From [Actinomadura] parvosata subsp. kistnae (GTDB lineage: Bacteria > Actinomycetota > Actinomycetes > Streptosporangiales > Streptosporangiaceae): DNA of 64,000 nucleotides. This document shows, piece by piece, positions 1-8,681 of this stretch; position 1 is the first letter of the stretch; each line of letters starts with the position of its first letter. The DNA lies in the NCBI RefSeq assembly GCF_900323885.1, contig NZ_OOHJ01000018.1:3211001-3275000 (forward strand), written 5' to 3'. A program made the translations under genes and the position numbers. The notes under the pieces were generated by a model that was not told the DNA's origin, ran no database searches, and saw only the letters and a program-made list of their open reading frames with translations.

Positions 1-1
1 C

Positions 2-298
2 GGCGGGTGGGAGGAGTTCTGGGACCTGGGCGGGACGGCCGACAGCCGGGCGCGCAGCTTCCTCGCGCAGGCGAACGACGCGTTCATGGCCGTCTACGAC
101 CTGGTGCCGGAGCAGGTCCAGGAGAGCCTGCCGGGCCTGCTCGTCACCGACGAGAGCCACACCGAGCTCAAGTGGCGCCTCCAGGACGTCCAGGCGCGCA
201 TCCTGGATTCGGGCGTGGGCAGCATGGACGACCCCTACGTGCGGGACCTGGACCTCAAGGTGGCCGCCTACGAGCGGGCGGAGAAGGCGTACGGGTAG
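2..298 (+). CDS. C-terminal fragment of an unrecognised protein
   Basis: The frame is open from the window edge to the stop at 296-298, giving 98 residues of a C-terminus whose start lies outside. The visible part is charged and helical-looking (many Glu, Asp, Arg, Lys; ending ERAEKAYG), with no membrane segment and no motif I recognise. Its codon third positions are strongly GC-biased like its neighbours, which supports real coding rather than chance. It converges on and overlaps the 3' end of the HTH gene on the other strand by 31 bases. Function cannot be assigned from this piece. Confidence 0.6.
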   Translation, partial: GGWEEFWDLGGTADSRARSFLAQANDAFMAVYDLVPEQVQESLPGLLVTDESHTELKWRLQDVQARILDSGVGSMDDPYVRDLDLKVAAYERAEKAYG

Positions 299-1125
299 GG
301 AGCCCCGGCGAGCTGCTGGAGCGACCGGTGGGCCGCCGATCCCGGCTCGGCCGTGAAGATGACGACCTGCTGCTCCTGCTCCGGCACGGTGAGGATGTCG
401 AAGTCCAGCTCGATCGGCCCGGCCTGCGGGTGGTGCACGGTCTGGCGCAGGTGCCGGTCGATGCGGAACTCGTGGGAGTTCCACATCCGGGCGAACTCGG
501 CGCTGCCGGCCACCAGCTCGTCCACCAGCTCGCGCAGCTCGGGATCGTCGGGGTAGCGGGTGACGGCCATGCGCAGGTAGCTGACGGCCGTGACGACGAA
601 CCGCTCCGGGTCGAGCACGCCGTAGCGCGGCCGGTCGGGGTGGTCGGGGTTGAGGAAGTAGCGGCGGATGACGTTGCGCTCCTGGCCGTCGAGGGCGGAG
701 AAGTCCTCGAACAGGGCCGCCGCCAGCGGGTTCCAGGCGAGGACGCGGCAGGTCGGGTCCACGACGATGGCGGGGGCGTCGGTCAGCCGGCCGAGCAGGG
801 TCAGCAGGCTCGGCTCGACCTCGCGGACGGGGCCGGCGGCGGGGCTCTCCTCGCGTTCCCCGGCGAGCTGGAACAGCCGCGCCCGCTCCTGGTCGGACAG
901 GCGCAGCGCGCGGGAGATGCCGTCGAGGACGCGCCGTGACGGGTGCCGTCCGCGCGCCTGCTCCAGCCGCGTGTAGTGGTCGACCGAGATGTACGCGAGC
1001 TGGGCGACCTCCTCGCGGCGCAGCCCGGGGGTACGCCGGCGGCGCCCTTGCGGCAGGCCCACGTCGGAGGGGCTGACCCGCTCGCGCCTGCTCCGCAGGA
1101 ACTCCCCGAGGGCGTGCTTGTCCAT
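268..1125 (-). CDS. XRE-family HTH regulator with MmyB-like ligand domain
   Basis: A 285-residue DNA-binding protein. The N-terminal helix-turn-helix (about residues 5-75) has the subfamily signature GLRREEVAQLAYISVDHYTR, followed by RLEQARGRHPS. The C-terminal two thirds is the MmyB-type sensor domain, a PAS-like pocket thought to bind small hydrophobic ligands (motif VLAWNPLAAALFEDF near residue 130). Length is normal for the family. It is divergent from a NAD-dependent epimerase/dehydratase gene 107 bases away, so the likely target is that shared intergenic region. Two more members of this subfamily occur in the window, each also next to an oxidoreductase gene. Ligand unknown. Confidence 0.9.
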   Translation of the reverse strand: MDKHALGEFLRSRRERVSPSDVGLPQGRRRRTPGLRREEVAQLAYISVDHYTRLEQARGRHPSRRVLDGISRALRLSDQERARLFQLAGEREESPAAGPVREVEPSLLTLLGRLTDAPAIVVDPTCRVLAWNPLAAALFEDFSALDGQERNVIRRYFLNPDHPDRPRYGVLDPERFVVTAVSYLRMAVTRYPDDPELRELVDELVAGSAEFARMWNSHEFRIDRHLRQTVHHPQAGPIELDFDILTVPEQEQQVVIFTAEPGSAAHRSLQQLAGAPYPYAFSARS

Positions 1126-1159
1126 GGAAATGACTCTATGTCCGCGGGTGGGGTGTTAC

Positions 1160-1180
1160 CCAAGGACTCATGGTCCCTGG
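1160..1180. promoter_or_regulatory. Candidate operator in divergent promoter
   Basis: The sequence CCAAGGAC-TCAT-GGTCCCTGG is an imperfect inverted repeat between the divergent HTH and epimerase genes, 35-55 bases upstream of the HTH start. It is a plausible site for the adjacent MmyB-type regulator, but a short GC-rich inverted repeat could also arise by chance. Confidence 0.25.
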
Positions 1181-1231
1181 TTGCCCCGGCGGGCGGGCGG
1201 AAGCCTGAAGCCACCCCACGAAGGAGGAACC

Positions 1232-2110
1232 ATGCGGATCTTCATCACCGGCGCGAGCGGCTATGTCGGCGGCGTCGTCACCGAGCACCTGGTCAAGGCC
1301 GGCCACGAGGTCAGGGCGCTGGCCCGCTCCGAGAGCGCGCGGGAGCGCGTGGCCGGGCTGGGGGCCGTGGCCGTGCCCGGCGGCCTCCAGGATCACGAGG
1401 CCCTGCGTATGGCGGCTGGGGATGCCGACGCGGTCGTGCACGCCGCCGTCGACTACTTCCACCCCGAGATGGGGGAGATCGAGCGGGGCGCGGTGGCCGC
1501 GATGCTGGCCGGCATGCACGACGGGAGCACGTTCGTCTACACCAGCACCGGCCTGGTCTACCCGGACACCAAGGGCGAGACCGTGGACGAGGGGTATCCG
1601 GTCGATCCGGCCACGTCGTCGCAGCCGTACAAGGTGCTGGGCGAGCGGCAGGTGCTGGCGGCCGGGCACGTGGCGGGCGCGGTGATCAGGGCGTCCCTGG
1701 TGCACGGGAGGGGCGGGTCGGGGCTGCTGCGGGGGCTCATCGGCGCAGGCCGGCAGAGCGGCACGGTGCCCTACGTCGGGGACGGCGCCGCCGAGTGGTC
1801 GTCGGTGCACGTGGACGATCTCGCCGCGCTCTACACGGCGATCCTGGACCGCCCGGACCCCGGGATCGTCGTCAACGCGGCCGCGGTCGAGCGCACGCCC
1901 CTCCGCCGGGTCGCGGAGGCGGTGGCGGAGCTGACCGGCGCGCGGGCGATCTCGCTCACGGTCGAGCAGGCGGTGGCGGCCATGGGCGAGCAGGCCGTCA
2001 CGCTGACCCGGTCGGCGCCGATGGACGCGTCGCGGGCCAGGCGGCTGCTCGGCTGGGCGCCGGCCGGCCCCACCCTGCTGGAGGACCTGACCGCCGGCTC
2101 TTATCGCTGA
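1232..2110 (+). CDS. NAD-dependent epimerase/dehydratase family protein
   Basis: An atypical/extended short-chain dehydrogenase of 292 residues. It begins MRIFITGASGYVGG, a Rossmann fold with the TGxxGxxG dinucleotide loop, and has a YTSTGLVY strand and a catalytic YKVLGERQ (YxxxK-like, Lys replaced by Gly-Glu context) region near residue 135. The ATG at 1232 is preferred over upstream starts because AAGGAGG sits at 1221-1227 with good spacing and the Rossmann motif follows at once. It is divergent from the MmyB-type regulator, which probably controls it. Its stop overlaps the converging reductase gene by 10 bases. Substrate unknown; related proteins reduce or epimerise nucleotide sugars or small carbonyl compounds. 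Confidence 0.88.
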   Translation: MRIFITGASGYVGGVVTEHLVKAGHEVRALARSESARERVAGLGAVAVPGGLQDHEALRMAAGDADAVVHAAVDYFHPEMGEIERGAVAAMLAGMHDGSTFVYTSTGLVYPDTKGETVDEGYPVDPATSSQPYKVLGERQVLAAGHVAGAVIRASLVHGRGGSGLLRGLIGAGRQSGTVPYVGDGAAEWSSVHVDDLAALYTAILDRPDPGIVVNAAAVERTPLRRVAEAVAELTGARAISLTVEQAVAAMGEQAVTLTRSAPMDASRARRLLGWAPAGPTLLEDLTAGSYR

Positions 2111-2787
2111 CGGAGCTCGGCGGCGTCGAGGGCTTCGCGGATGACGGTGGTGCCGGCCGGTACGCCCGGCGACTCCCAGAAGTTCGGGTTGCCTCCCGCG
2201 TACGGGTTCCCGTACACGGGCGTGCCGGGCTGGAAGCGCCAGCTCTCCGCGAGCGGGCCGGCGTCCACGGCGTCGTACCCGATCGCGTCGAGGAACGCGG
2301 TCACCGCCTCCTTGGCAGCGGCGTCGTCGCCCGCGATGGGCAGGGCGGTGCGGTCGGCCCCGGCCGGGCGGGCCAACGCGCGCAGGTGCTCGGAGTAGAT
2401 GTTGTTGAACACCTTGACGACCTTCGACGTCGGGAGGTGCTGTTGCAGCAGCTCGCTCGACGTGGTGGACCCGTCGGCGAGCTGGGGGATGTCCCCGTCG
2501 CGCTGCGGGTAGTAGTTGCCGGTGTCGAGGACGGTCTTGCCGGCCAGCGGTTCCACCGGGACGTCGGGGTAGGCCCGCAGCGGGATGCTGACGACGACGA
2601 GGTCGCCGGCCGCCGCCGCCTGTGCCGGGGTCGCCGCGCGGGCCTTGGGCCCGAGCTCGTCGACCAGCTCCTTGAGCGTCTCGGGGCCCCGGGAGTTGCT
2701 GAGCACGACGTCGTAGCCGGCCTGCACGGAGAGCCGGGCGACGGTGCCGCCGATGTTGCCGCTGCCGATGAAGGCGATTGTCGTCAT
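2101..2787 (-). CDS. NADPH-dependent F420 reductase-like / NAD(P)-binding oxidoreductase
   Basis: A 228-residue protein starting MTTIAFIGSGNIGGTVARL, the GxGxxG Rossmann loop of the F420-oxidoreductase/6-phosphogluconate dehydrogenase-like fold. Motifs VVSIPLRAYPDVP and KVVKVFNNIYSEHL match the F420:NADP oxidoreductase-like family, which is common in actinobacteria. The start is fixed by an ATGA overlap with the stop of the upstream HTH gene, so the two are translationally coupled and probably cotranscribed. No F420-binding determinant can be proved by eye, so it may use another hydride partner. Confidence 0.85.
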   Translation of the reverse strand: MTTIAFIGSGNIGGTVARLSVQAGYDVVLSNSRGPETLKELVDELGPKARAATPAQAAAAGDLVVVSIPLRAYPDVPVEPLAGKTVLDTGNYYPQRDGDIPQLADGSTTSSELLQQHLPTSKVVKVFNNIYSEHLRALARPAGADRTALPIAGDDAAAKEAVTAFLDAIGYDAVDAGPLAESWRFQPGTPVYGNPYAGGNPNFWESPGVPAGTTVIREALDAAELRQR

Positions 2788-3677
2788 GACGGCCCCAACC
2801 CCTGCGGAGGGTGGGGAATTCCCTCCACGGACGACGGCAGGCGGGTGGTGGTCTCGGCGAGGTGCCGCAGCCGGGCCTCCGACTCCGAGCCGGCCTCGGC
2901 CGCGAACATGTCCATGCCCTGCAGCTCGGGGTCGCCGGGCAGGGCGACGAGCTCGGCCGACAGCCGCAGCTCGCCGACGAGGGGGTGGTCGAGCACGTAG
3001 TCGCGGTGCGTGGCGGCGGCCACGTGGTGCTCCTCCCACAGGTCGCGGAACTCGGCGCTCTCCTGGCGCAGCGCGTTGACGTGCGCGGTGACCTGCGGGT
3101 TCGCCGGGTAGCGGGCGGCCAGGATGCGGAGCTGGGCCACGTGCTCCCTGGCCAGGCGGGGCCAGCGCGGGCCGTGCAGCCGCCGGATGCCCTCGTCGGT
3201 GAAGATGAGGTGGGCGATGGTCCGGCGCTCGTCGGGGATCGCGGCGAAGTCGGCGAAGACGGCGGCGACGAGCCGGTTCCAGGCGACGACGTCGGCGTGC
3301 CGGCCCAGCACGAAGGCCGGCGTGAGGACGAGCGAGTCGAGCAGCCGCTGCAGCCCCGGCCGGACGGGCGTGCGCGGGAAGTCGCGGCAGCGGTGCGCCG
3401 GGTGGGCCAGCGCGTGCAGGTACGACCGCTCGTCGCCGGTGAGCCGCAGCACGTCGGCGATGGCGTCCAGCACCTCGGCGGAGACGTGCCGGCTGTGGCC
3501 CTGCTCCAGGCGGGTGTAGTGGGTGACGCTCACGCCGGCGAGCAGCGCCAGCTCCTCCCGGCGCAGCCCGCGCACCCGGCGGGTCCCGTTGCTGCGGTAC
3601 GGGACGCCGACGTCCTCGGGCCGCAGCCGGGCCCGGCGGGACTTGAGGAACTCGCTCAGCTCGACGCTTCGATCCAC
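2784..3677 (-). CDS. XRE-family HTH regulator with MmyB-like ligand domain
   Basis: A 297-residue regulator of the same subfamily as the one at 268-1125. The HTH (about residues 5-75) has VRGLRREELALLAGVSVTHY and the C-terminal MmyB-like sensor domain has VVAWNRLVAAVFADF. I chose the GTG at 3677 because family members start two to five residues before the conserved SEFLKSRR; an upstream in-frame GTG at 3716 would add 13 residues and crowd the divergent promoter. It is the first gene of a two-gene operon with the reductase and is divergent from a DHA2 efflux pump, so it may regulate both. Confidence 0.88.
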   Translation of the reverse strand: MDRSVELSEFLKSRRARLRPEDVGVPYRSNGTRRVRGLRREELALLAGVSVTHYTRLEQGHSRHVSAEVLDAIADVLRLTGDERSYLHALAHPAHRCRDFPRTPVRPGLQRLLDSLVLTPAFVLGRHADVVAWNRLVAAVFADFAAIPDERRTIAHLIFTDEGIRRLHGPRWPRLAREHVAQLRILAARYPANPQVTAHVNALRQESAEFRDLWEEHHVAAATHRDYVLDHPLVGELRLSAELVALPGDPELQGMDMFAAEAGSESEARLRHLAETTTRLPSSVEGIPHPPQGLGPS

Positions 3678-3757
3678 ATCAGCCCAGCCTAGGCAAAGTT
3701 TGGCTACCCAGAGCACGGGGCTGGCTGGGGTCGCGGGCCGTCAGCAGGCTGTCCGGC

Positions 3758-5161
3758 ATGAGATCGGTCATCCCTCTTGTGCTGCTGGGTCTCGGCAGCA
3801 TGATCACTGCCTTGGACTTCACCATCGTCTACGTCGCGCTGCCGGAGATCGGCCGCGCGCTCGGCTTCTCCTCGCACGACCTGCAGTGGGTGGTCAGCGC
3901 GTACGCCGTGCCGTTCGGCGGTTTCCTGCTGCTCGGCGGCCGGCTGTCGGACCTGCTGGGCCGCCGCCGCATGTTCGTGCTCGGCATGCTCCTGTACGGC
4001 GCCGCCTCGCTGCTCGGCGGGCTGGCCGGCACGCCGGGGCTCCTGGTCGGCGCGCGGGCGGTGCAGGGGCTCGGCGGCGCGGTGCTGATGCCGGCCACGC
4101 TGTCGCTGGTGGTCACCATGTTCGAGGAGGGGCGGGCCCGCAACCGGGCGATGACGGTGTGGGCGGTGTGCGGCGCCAGCGGGATGAGCGTCGGGGCGCT
4201 GCTCGGCGGCGTGCTGACCGGCGCGTTCGGCTGGCCGGCCGTCTTCTTCGTGAACGTGCCGCTGGCCGCGCTGGCCGTCGCGGCGGCGTTCGGCGTGCTG
4301 GCGCCCGACGGGGCCAGGCGGGCGGGCGGCTTCGACCTGCCCGGGGCGCTGACGGGCACGGCGGGCGTGACCGGGCTGGTGTTCGCCATCTCGCGCGGCG
4401 CCGAGTGGGGGTGGGGCTCCACCGGCGTGCTGGTGCCGCTGCTGGCGGCGGTGGCGCTGCTCGCCGCGTTCGTCCGGATCGAGGCGCGCAGCCGCAGCCC
4501 GCTGCTGCCGCTGCGGCTGCTGGCCAACCGGCACACCAGCGCCGCCGCCGCGGCCATCCTGGTCTACGGCATGACGCTGCAGTGCGTCCCGTACTTCCTC
4601 ACCCTGCACTTCCAGGACGTGCTCGGCTACGACGCCATGCAGTCGGGCCTGGCCTTCCTCGGGCCGACGCTCGGGATCACGGCCGGGAACCTGCTCGGCG
4701 AGCGGCTCATCCCGCGCCTCGGGCTGCGCGGCACGCTGCTGCTCAGCGTGCTCGTGGGGGTGGCCGGCACGGGCCTGCTGGCGCTCAGCCTGTCGGCGGA
4801 CGGTACGTACCTCGGCCTGCTCGCCGGGGCCGTCGGCTTCGGGCTCGGCGCCGGCCTGTCGTTCACCACCATGTTCATCCTCGCCGCGACCGGGGTGGCC
4901 GGGCACGAGCAGGGAGCCGTGTCGGGGTTGTCGTCCACGGTGCTGCAGGCGGGCAGCGGGGTGGGGCTGGCCGTGCTGGTGGCCGTGGCCGATCCCGTGG
5001 CCGATCCCGGCGCCGGCGGGGCGGCGGCCATGGTGGAGGGGCTGCGCGGGGCGTTCCTGACCGCCGCGGGGATCGCGCTGCTGGGGCTGCTGGCAGGGGC
5101 CGCGATCCCGCGCCGCACGCCTGCCGCGCTTACCGGACGATCCGGTACGTCAGGTGGGTGA
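3758..5161 (+). CDS. MFS transporter, DHA2 family efflux pump
   Basis: A 467-residue inner-membrane protein with about 14 predicted hydrophobic segments, the DHA2 (drug:H+ antiporter-2) layout. The first helix carries ALDFTIVYVALPEI (motif D-like), and the cytoplasmic loop GGRLSDLLGRRRMFV is the MFS motif A. It is divergent from the MmyB-type regulator with 80 bases between starts, a typical repressor/efflux-pump arrangement. Its last 32 bases overlap the converging RibD-like gene. Likely role is proton-driven export of a toxic small molecule; the substrate is unknown. Confidence 0.9.
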   Translation: MRSVIPLVLLGLGSMITALDFTIVYVALPEIGRALGFSSHDLQWVVSAYAVPFGGFLLLGGRLSDLLGRRRMFVLGMLLYGAASLLGGLAGTPGLLVGARAVQGLGGAVLMPATLSLVVTMFEEGRARNRAMTVWAVCGASGMSVGALLGGVLTGAFGWPAVFFVNVPLAALAVAAAFGVLAPDGARRAGGFDLPGALTGTAGVTGLVFAISRGAEWGWGSTGVLVPLLAAVALLAAFVRIEARSRSPLLPLRLLANRHTSAAAAAILVYGMTLQCVPYFLTLHFQDVLGYDAMQSGLAFLGPTLGITAGNLLGERLIPRLGLRGTLLLSVLVGVAGTGLLALSLSADGTYLGLLAGAVGFGLGAGLSFTTMFILAATGVAGHEQGAVSGLSSTVLQAGSGVGLAVLVAVADPVADPGAGGAAAMVEGLRGAFLTAAGIALLGLLAGAAIPRRTPAALTGRSGTSGG

Positions 5162-5741
5162 CGAGGCGGCTGCCCGTGGGGGCGGCGACGGGTTCGAGGG
5201 TGATGTCGCCGACGTCGTGCAGCAGCCGCTCGCCCCTGCCGATGATGACCGGCGCGACGTGCAGGCGCAGCTCGTCGATGAGGCCCGCCGCCAGGTACTG
5301 GTTCACGGTCGCGGCGCCGCCCGCGATGGCGACGTCCCGGTCGCCGGCCGCCTCGCGGGCCCGCTCCAGCGCCGCCTCGATCCCGCCGGTGACGAAGTGG
5401 AACGTGGTGCCGCCCTTCATCGGCAGCGGCTCGCGCTCGTGGTGGGTGAGGACGAAGACCGGCGCGTGGTACGGCGGCTCCTCGCCCCACCAGCCGGTCC
5501 AGCCCAGGTCCCAGGCGCCCCGGCCGGGGCTGAACATGTTGCGCCCCATGATGAACGCCCCCGCCGCGGTGACGGCCTCGATGACCTCGGCGTGCTCCTC
5601 GGCCTCGTCGAACATCCACTGGTGCAGCCGGTCGCCCACGCCCTCGCCGAACGGCTGCTCCAGGCTCTGGTGCGGGCCGGCCACGTAGCCGTCGAGGGAC
5701 ATCGCCATGTCACAAACGACCCTGCTGGTCCCACTGCTCAT
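5130..5741 (-). CDS. Dihydrofolate reductase family protein (RibD C-terminal domain)
   Basis: A 203-residue cytoplasmic reductase-like protein. It starts with the family strand VVCDMAMSLDGYVAGP, has FIMGRNMFSPG (NADPH-binding region), and DVAIAGGAATVNQYLAAG, followed by IDELRLHVAPVIIGRG, the RibD_C hallmark. Such proteins are usually annotated as deaminase/reductases, but stand-alone copies act on unknown substrates. The start has AGGAGG eight bases upstream on the minus strand. It converges on the efflux pump and overlaps it. Confidence 0.9.
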   Translation of the reverse strand: MSSGTSRVVCDMAMSLDGYVAGPHQSLEQPFGEGVGDRLHQWMFDEAEEHAEVIEAVTAAGAFIMGRNMFSPGRGAWDLGWTGWWGEEPPYHAPVFVLTHHEREPLPMKGGTTFHFVTGGIEAALERAREAAGDRDVAIAGGAATVNQYLAAGLIDELRLHVAPVIIGRGERLLHDVGDITLEPVAAPTGSRLVTHLTYRIVR

Positions 5742-5793
5742 CTCACTGCCTCCTGAGGCTCCGGTGTTGTTTCACCCTCAGGTCGGAGCCGCC

Positions 5794-5826
5794 CGCCCGG
5801 CTTCTACACGCCGGGCGGAACTTTTT
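5794..5826 (+). terminator. Terminator-like hairpin upstream of the 912-residue gene
   Basis: CGCCCGGC at 5794-5801 and GCCGGGCG at 5810-5817 form a perfect 8-bp stem with an 8-base loop, followed by GAAC and five Ts on the plus strand. No plus-strand gene ends nearby, so it either stops antisense read-through from the region or acts as a leader attenuator for the gene starting at 5892. Confidence 0.5.
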
Positions 5827-5891
5827 CCGCGTCACCAGTGATCCACAAGATTTCCGGACAATGCGCAGATAGTTCAGTAAGGTCGCGCGCT

Positions 5892-8630
5892 ATGGCGATC
5901 ACGTACCCAACGGCCGATCCCGGCGCGTTCCTGGCGGCGTTGCAGGCCACGGACTGGTCGGCGTTCGAGCCGGCCCGCGACCTCCCACCCCTGCGCGCCG
6001 CGCTCGCCGAGCTGGAGCGCACCCAGGGGATCACCGACGCGCACCGGCTCGCGACCGAGCGGATCAAGGGGCTCGGCGCCGTGCTGCGGCACCCCGACGG
6101 GCACCCCGCCGAGATCAACGGGTACGGGCTGAGCCCGTGCGGGCGCTACCTCGCCATCGGGAGCTGGTGCGGCGACGACTACGAGCAGGGCGGGATGCTG
6201 CAGGTCTGGGAGCTGGCCGGCGCCCGGTGCGTCAACGTGCTCGACGGGATCACCGGCGGCGTCGGCTGGCCCGGGTACAGGCGGACGATCCAGTGGTCGG
6301 CCGACGGGCGGCGGGTCGCGCTGGCGTACAACACCAACGGTGTGGGCGTGTGGGACCCGTTCGGGGAGGAGCCGGAGCCGCTGGGCGAGGCTTACGTGAC
6401 GGACGGCAACTCGCGCCCGCCCGGCTTCGCGTTCGCGCCCGACGGCACCCGCGCGTTCATCGTGACGGGGACCGAGGGCGAGGTGCAGGGGTGCGTCGCG
6501 CCGCTGACGGAGGGCGAGGTCTACTGGGCCTACGACGACGAGGACGAGGGCGGCCTTGGGGTGGCGCTGCTGTCCGAGCCGCTGCCCGACGCGGTCAGGA
6601 CGCTGCTGGGCGACGACGAGCTGTTCCTGCGCGACGTCTTCTGGTCTCGTGACGGGCGGCGGCTGCACGGGTGCGCGGACGGCTGGGTCTGCGCGCTCGA
6701 CGCGGACTCCGGCCGGGTCCTGTGGTTCGCCGAGGCGGGCACCGGTGCCGACGCGCCCTCCTGGAGCAGGGACGAGCGGTACTTCGCGCACCAGCTCCAC
6801 GGGCAGCTGCTGATCGGCGACTCCTTGACCGGGTGGACGGTGGCGAAGCTGCCGGGGCATCCGGGCGCGTCGGAGCTGTGCTGGGGCTCGTACGGGCCCG
6901 TCGCCCGGCTGGCGGTCGTCGTGCCGGACGGCAACGAGGCGAACGCCCGCCCCCACGTCACCATCCACGACCAGGGCCGGCACCGCTACGACGTGGACGT
7001 GGCGCTGCGGTGGGTCGACCCCGACTACGACGGCGCCGCCTGGGCGTGGTCGCCGGACGGGCTGCACGCGGCGGCGCTGACCGCCCACGGGCAGGTCGAG
7101 GTCTGGAGCCTCGGGGACGTGCCGTCCCGGGTGGGCGCCGTCGAGGCGCCGGCGGGCGCGGCCGGCGTCGTGTGGGGCGCCGACGGCGTGATCGCCCTGG
7201 TCGGGCCCACCTGCCTGCGCTTCTTCCAGGCCGCCGACGGGCGGATCACGGGCGACTTCGCGTTCCTGCGCACCCCGCCGGAGCCGCGCCCGCTGGAGCT
7301 CGACGGCGAGGACGTCGGTGAGGAGGTACGCGCCGGCGAGGAGGCGAGCGCCGACCCCACGTTCGCGCTCGACGACGAGACGTGGGCCGTGGCCTTCGAG
7401 CAGGGCCAGGTCATCGCCCCGCCCGAGCGGGCGCACGCCCTCGACGGCGCCCTGGCCTGGACGGTGCAGCGCCGCTTCGGCTGGCCGGTCCGCTGGGGCA
7501 CGCTCGACGTCGCCCCGGACGCCGCCACCGCCGCCGAGCGGTTCGGCCCACCGCTGCGCGAGTACCTGGAGCCGTTCCGCGGCCACACCCCGCCCGCCGA
7601 CGAGGACTGGCCGCCGCCGAACACCGTCACGCTGGAGGACCTCTTCCAGCTCGCCCTCGCTTCGGTCCGGCCGCTCGCGAGCGGCTGGGACTATCACGTG
7701 AGCCGCAACCTGCGGCACGCGGCCCGGCTCAAGGCCCGCCTGGGCGACCCGGCCGGGGCGCGCGCCCTGCTCGACGAGATCCCCACCCCCGCCGACCGGG
7801 TACGGGGAGCGGCCGACGTGGCGACGATCCTGGCCGCCGCCGGGCGCCACGACGAGGCCCGCACGTTCTTCGACGGCGACGAGTCCCGGGCCGAGGCGGC
7901 GCTCGACGAGTACAACGTGGCGTTCGTGGCCTCGTCCGTGGCCGGCGCGTACGCGGCCATGGGGGACCCGCGCGCCGACGCCTGGTTCGCGCGCGCCCGC
8001 GCCGCCATCGAGCCCGAGACGAACCCCGGCGAGCACCGCCTCGCGGTGGCGTGGGCGCTCATCGAGTGCGGGCGGGAGAACGAGGGCCGCGCCCTGCTGC
8101 TGGACGGCGGCACGCCCACCGTCTTCTCCAGCGTGCCGCTGCTGGCCTACCTGATCCTCACCCACCGCGACCACCTCGCCCGGGAGATCATCCCGCTGCG
8201 CGACCCGGCGGCGGAGGAGTGGCAGGCGCAGGGCTGGTTCGACGGATGGGAGGCGGTGGAGGTGCTCGCCCGCCTGGGCCGCCCGGACCTGCTGCGCGAG
8301 TGGGCGCGCGTCTACGGCGACGGGTACGCGTACGAGGACCAGCTCGCCCAGGCCGAGGCGAACGCCAGGCGCGACCCGGCCCGCCCGCGCCCCAGCGAGG
8401 GGGAGCTGGCCGCGCTGATCGACGCCTACGCGACGCTGCGGAAGACGCCCCGGTCGCAGCGCGAGCACCCGACGCAGCTGCTCGCCGTGCAGGCGGCCGA
8501 GTGCGGGCATCTCGGCGCCGCGCTGGACCTCATCAGGCGCCTGCCGGCCGACGACCTCAACGGGCAGGCCGGCCACGCCTTCCGCGCCATCTGGATCACC
8601 GTCACCGGCCTCGACGTCGAGCCGTGGTGA
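5892..8630 (+). CDS. Large WD40-like beta-propeller protein with TPR-like C-terminus
   Basis: A 912-residue protein with no signal peptide or membrane segment, so probably cytoplasmic. Residues about 80-460 hold repeated WD40-like blades (for example LSPCGRYLAIGSW, QWSADGRRVALAYN, FAPDGTRAFIVTG, WSPDGLHAAALTAHGQ), each with the SxDGxxxA pattern. Residues about 590-900 are helical with paired Ala/Leu-rich helices such as LKARLGDPAGARALLDEI and ATILAAAGRHDEARTFFD, typical of TPR-like repeats. Start at ATG 5892 is chosen because homology-like order begins at AITYPTADPG; an upstream in-frame start at 5838 lacks a ribosome site. It looks like a scaffold or interaction protein; no enzymatic motif is visible. 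Confidence 0.82.
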   Translation: MAITYPTADPGAFLAALQATDWSAFEPARDLPPLRAALAELERTQGITDAHRLATERIKGLGAVLRHPDGHPAEINGYGLSPCGRYLAIGSWCGDDYEQGGMLQVWELAGARCVNVLDGITGGVGWPGYRRTIQWSADGRRVALAYNTNGVGVWDPFGEEPEPLGEAYVTDGNSRPPGFAFAPDGTRAFIVTGTEGEVQGCVAPLTEGEVYWAYDDEDEGGLGVALLSEPLPDAVRTLLGDDELFLRDVFWSRDGRRLHGCADGWVCALDADSGRVLWFAEAGTGADAPSWSRDERYFAHQLHGQLLIGDSLTGWTVAKLPGHPGASELCWGSYGPVARLAVVVPDGNEANARPHVTIHDQGRHRYDVDVALRWVDPDYDGAAWAWSPDGLHAAALTAHGQVEVWSLGDVPSRVGAVEAPAGAAGVVWGADGVIALVGPTCLRFFQAADGRITGDFAFLRTPPEPRPLELDGEDVGEEVRAGEEASADPTFALDDETWAVAFEQGQVIAPPERAHALDGALAWTVQRRFGWPVRWGTLDVAPDAATAAERFGPPLREYLEPFRGHTPPADEDWPPPNTVTLEDLFQLALASVRPLASGWDYHVSRNLRHAARLKARLGDPAGARALLDEIPTPADRVRGAADVATILAAAGRHDEARTFFDGDESRAEAALDEYNVAFVASSVAGAYAAMGDPRADAWFARARAAIEPETNPGEHRLAVAWALIECGRENEGRALLLDGGTPTVFSSVPLLAYLILTHRDHLAREIIPLRDPAAEEWQAQGWFDGWEAVEVLARLGRPDLLREWARVYGDGYAYEDQLAQAEANARRDPARPRPSEGELAALIDAYATLRKTPRSQREHPTQLLAVQAAECGHLGAALDLIRRLPADDLNGQAGHAFRAIWITVTGLDVEPW

Positions 8631-8640
8631 GCCGGTCCTC

Positions 8641-8681
8641 CGGCGTTCCGGGCGACTCCTTCGGCGTTCCGGGCGAGTCCT
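8641..8681. repeat. 21-bp tandem duplication between convergent genes
   Basis: CGGCGTTCCGGGCGACTCCTT occurs twice head to tail (second copy with one change), lying between the stop of the propeller gene and the stop of the TetR gene. Confidence 0.8.

Noticed and set aside
943..3000. 685-residue plus-strand frame over the first two regulators
   Set aside because: Shadow of the epimerase, reductase and HTH genes; low-complexity Arg/Gly/Ala composition.
5874..8576. 900-residue open frame on the minus strand opposite the propeller gene
   Set aside because: High GC keeps antisense frames open; its composition is dominated by Arg, Gly, Pro and Ala, and the plus-strand product has clear WD40-like motifs.
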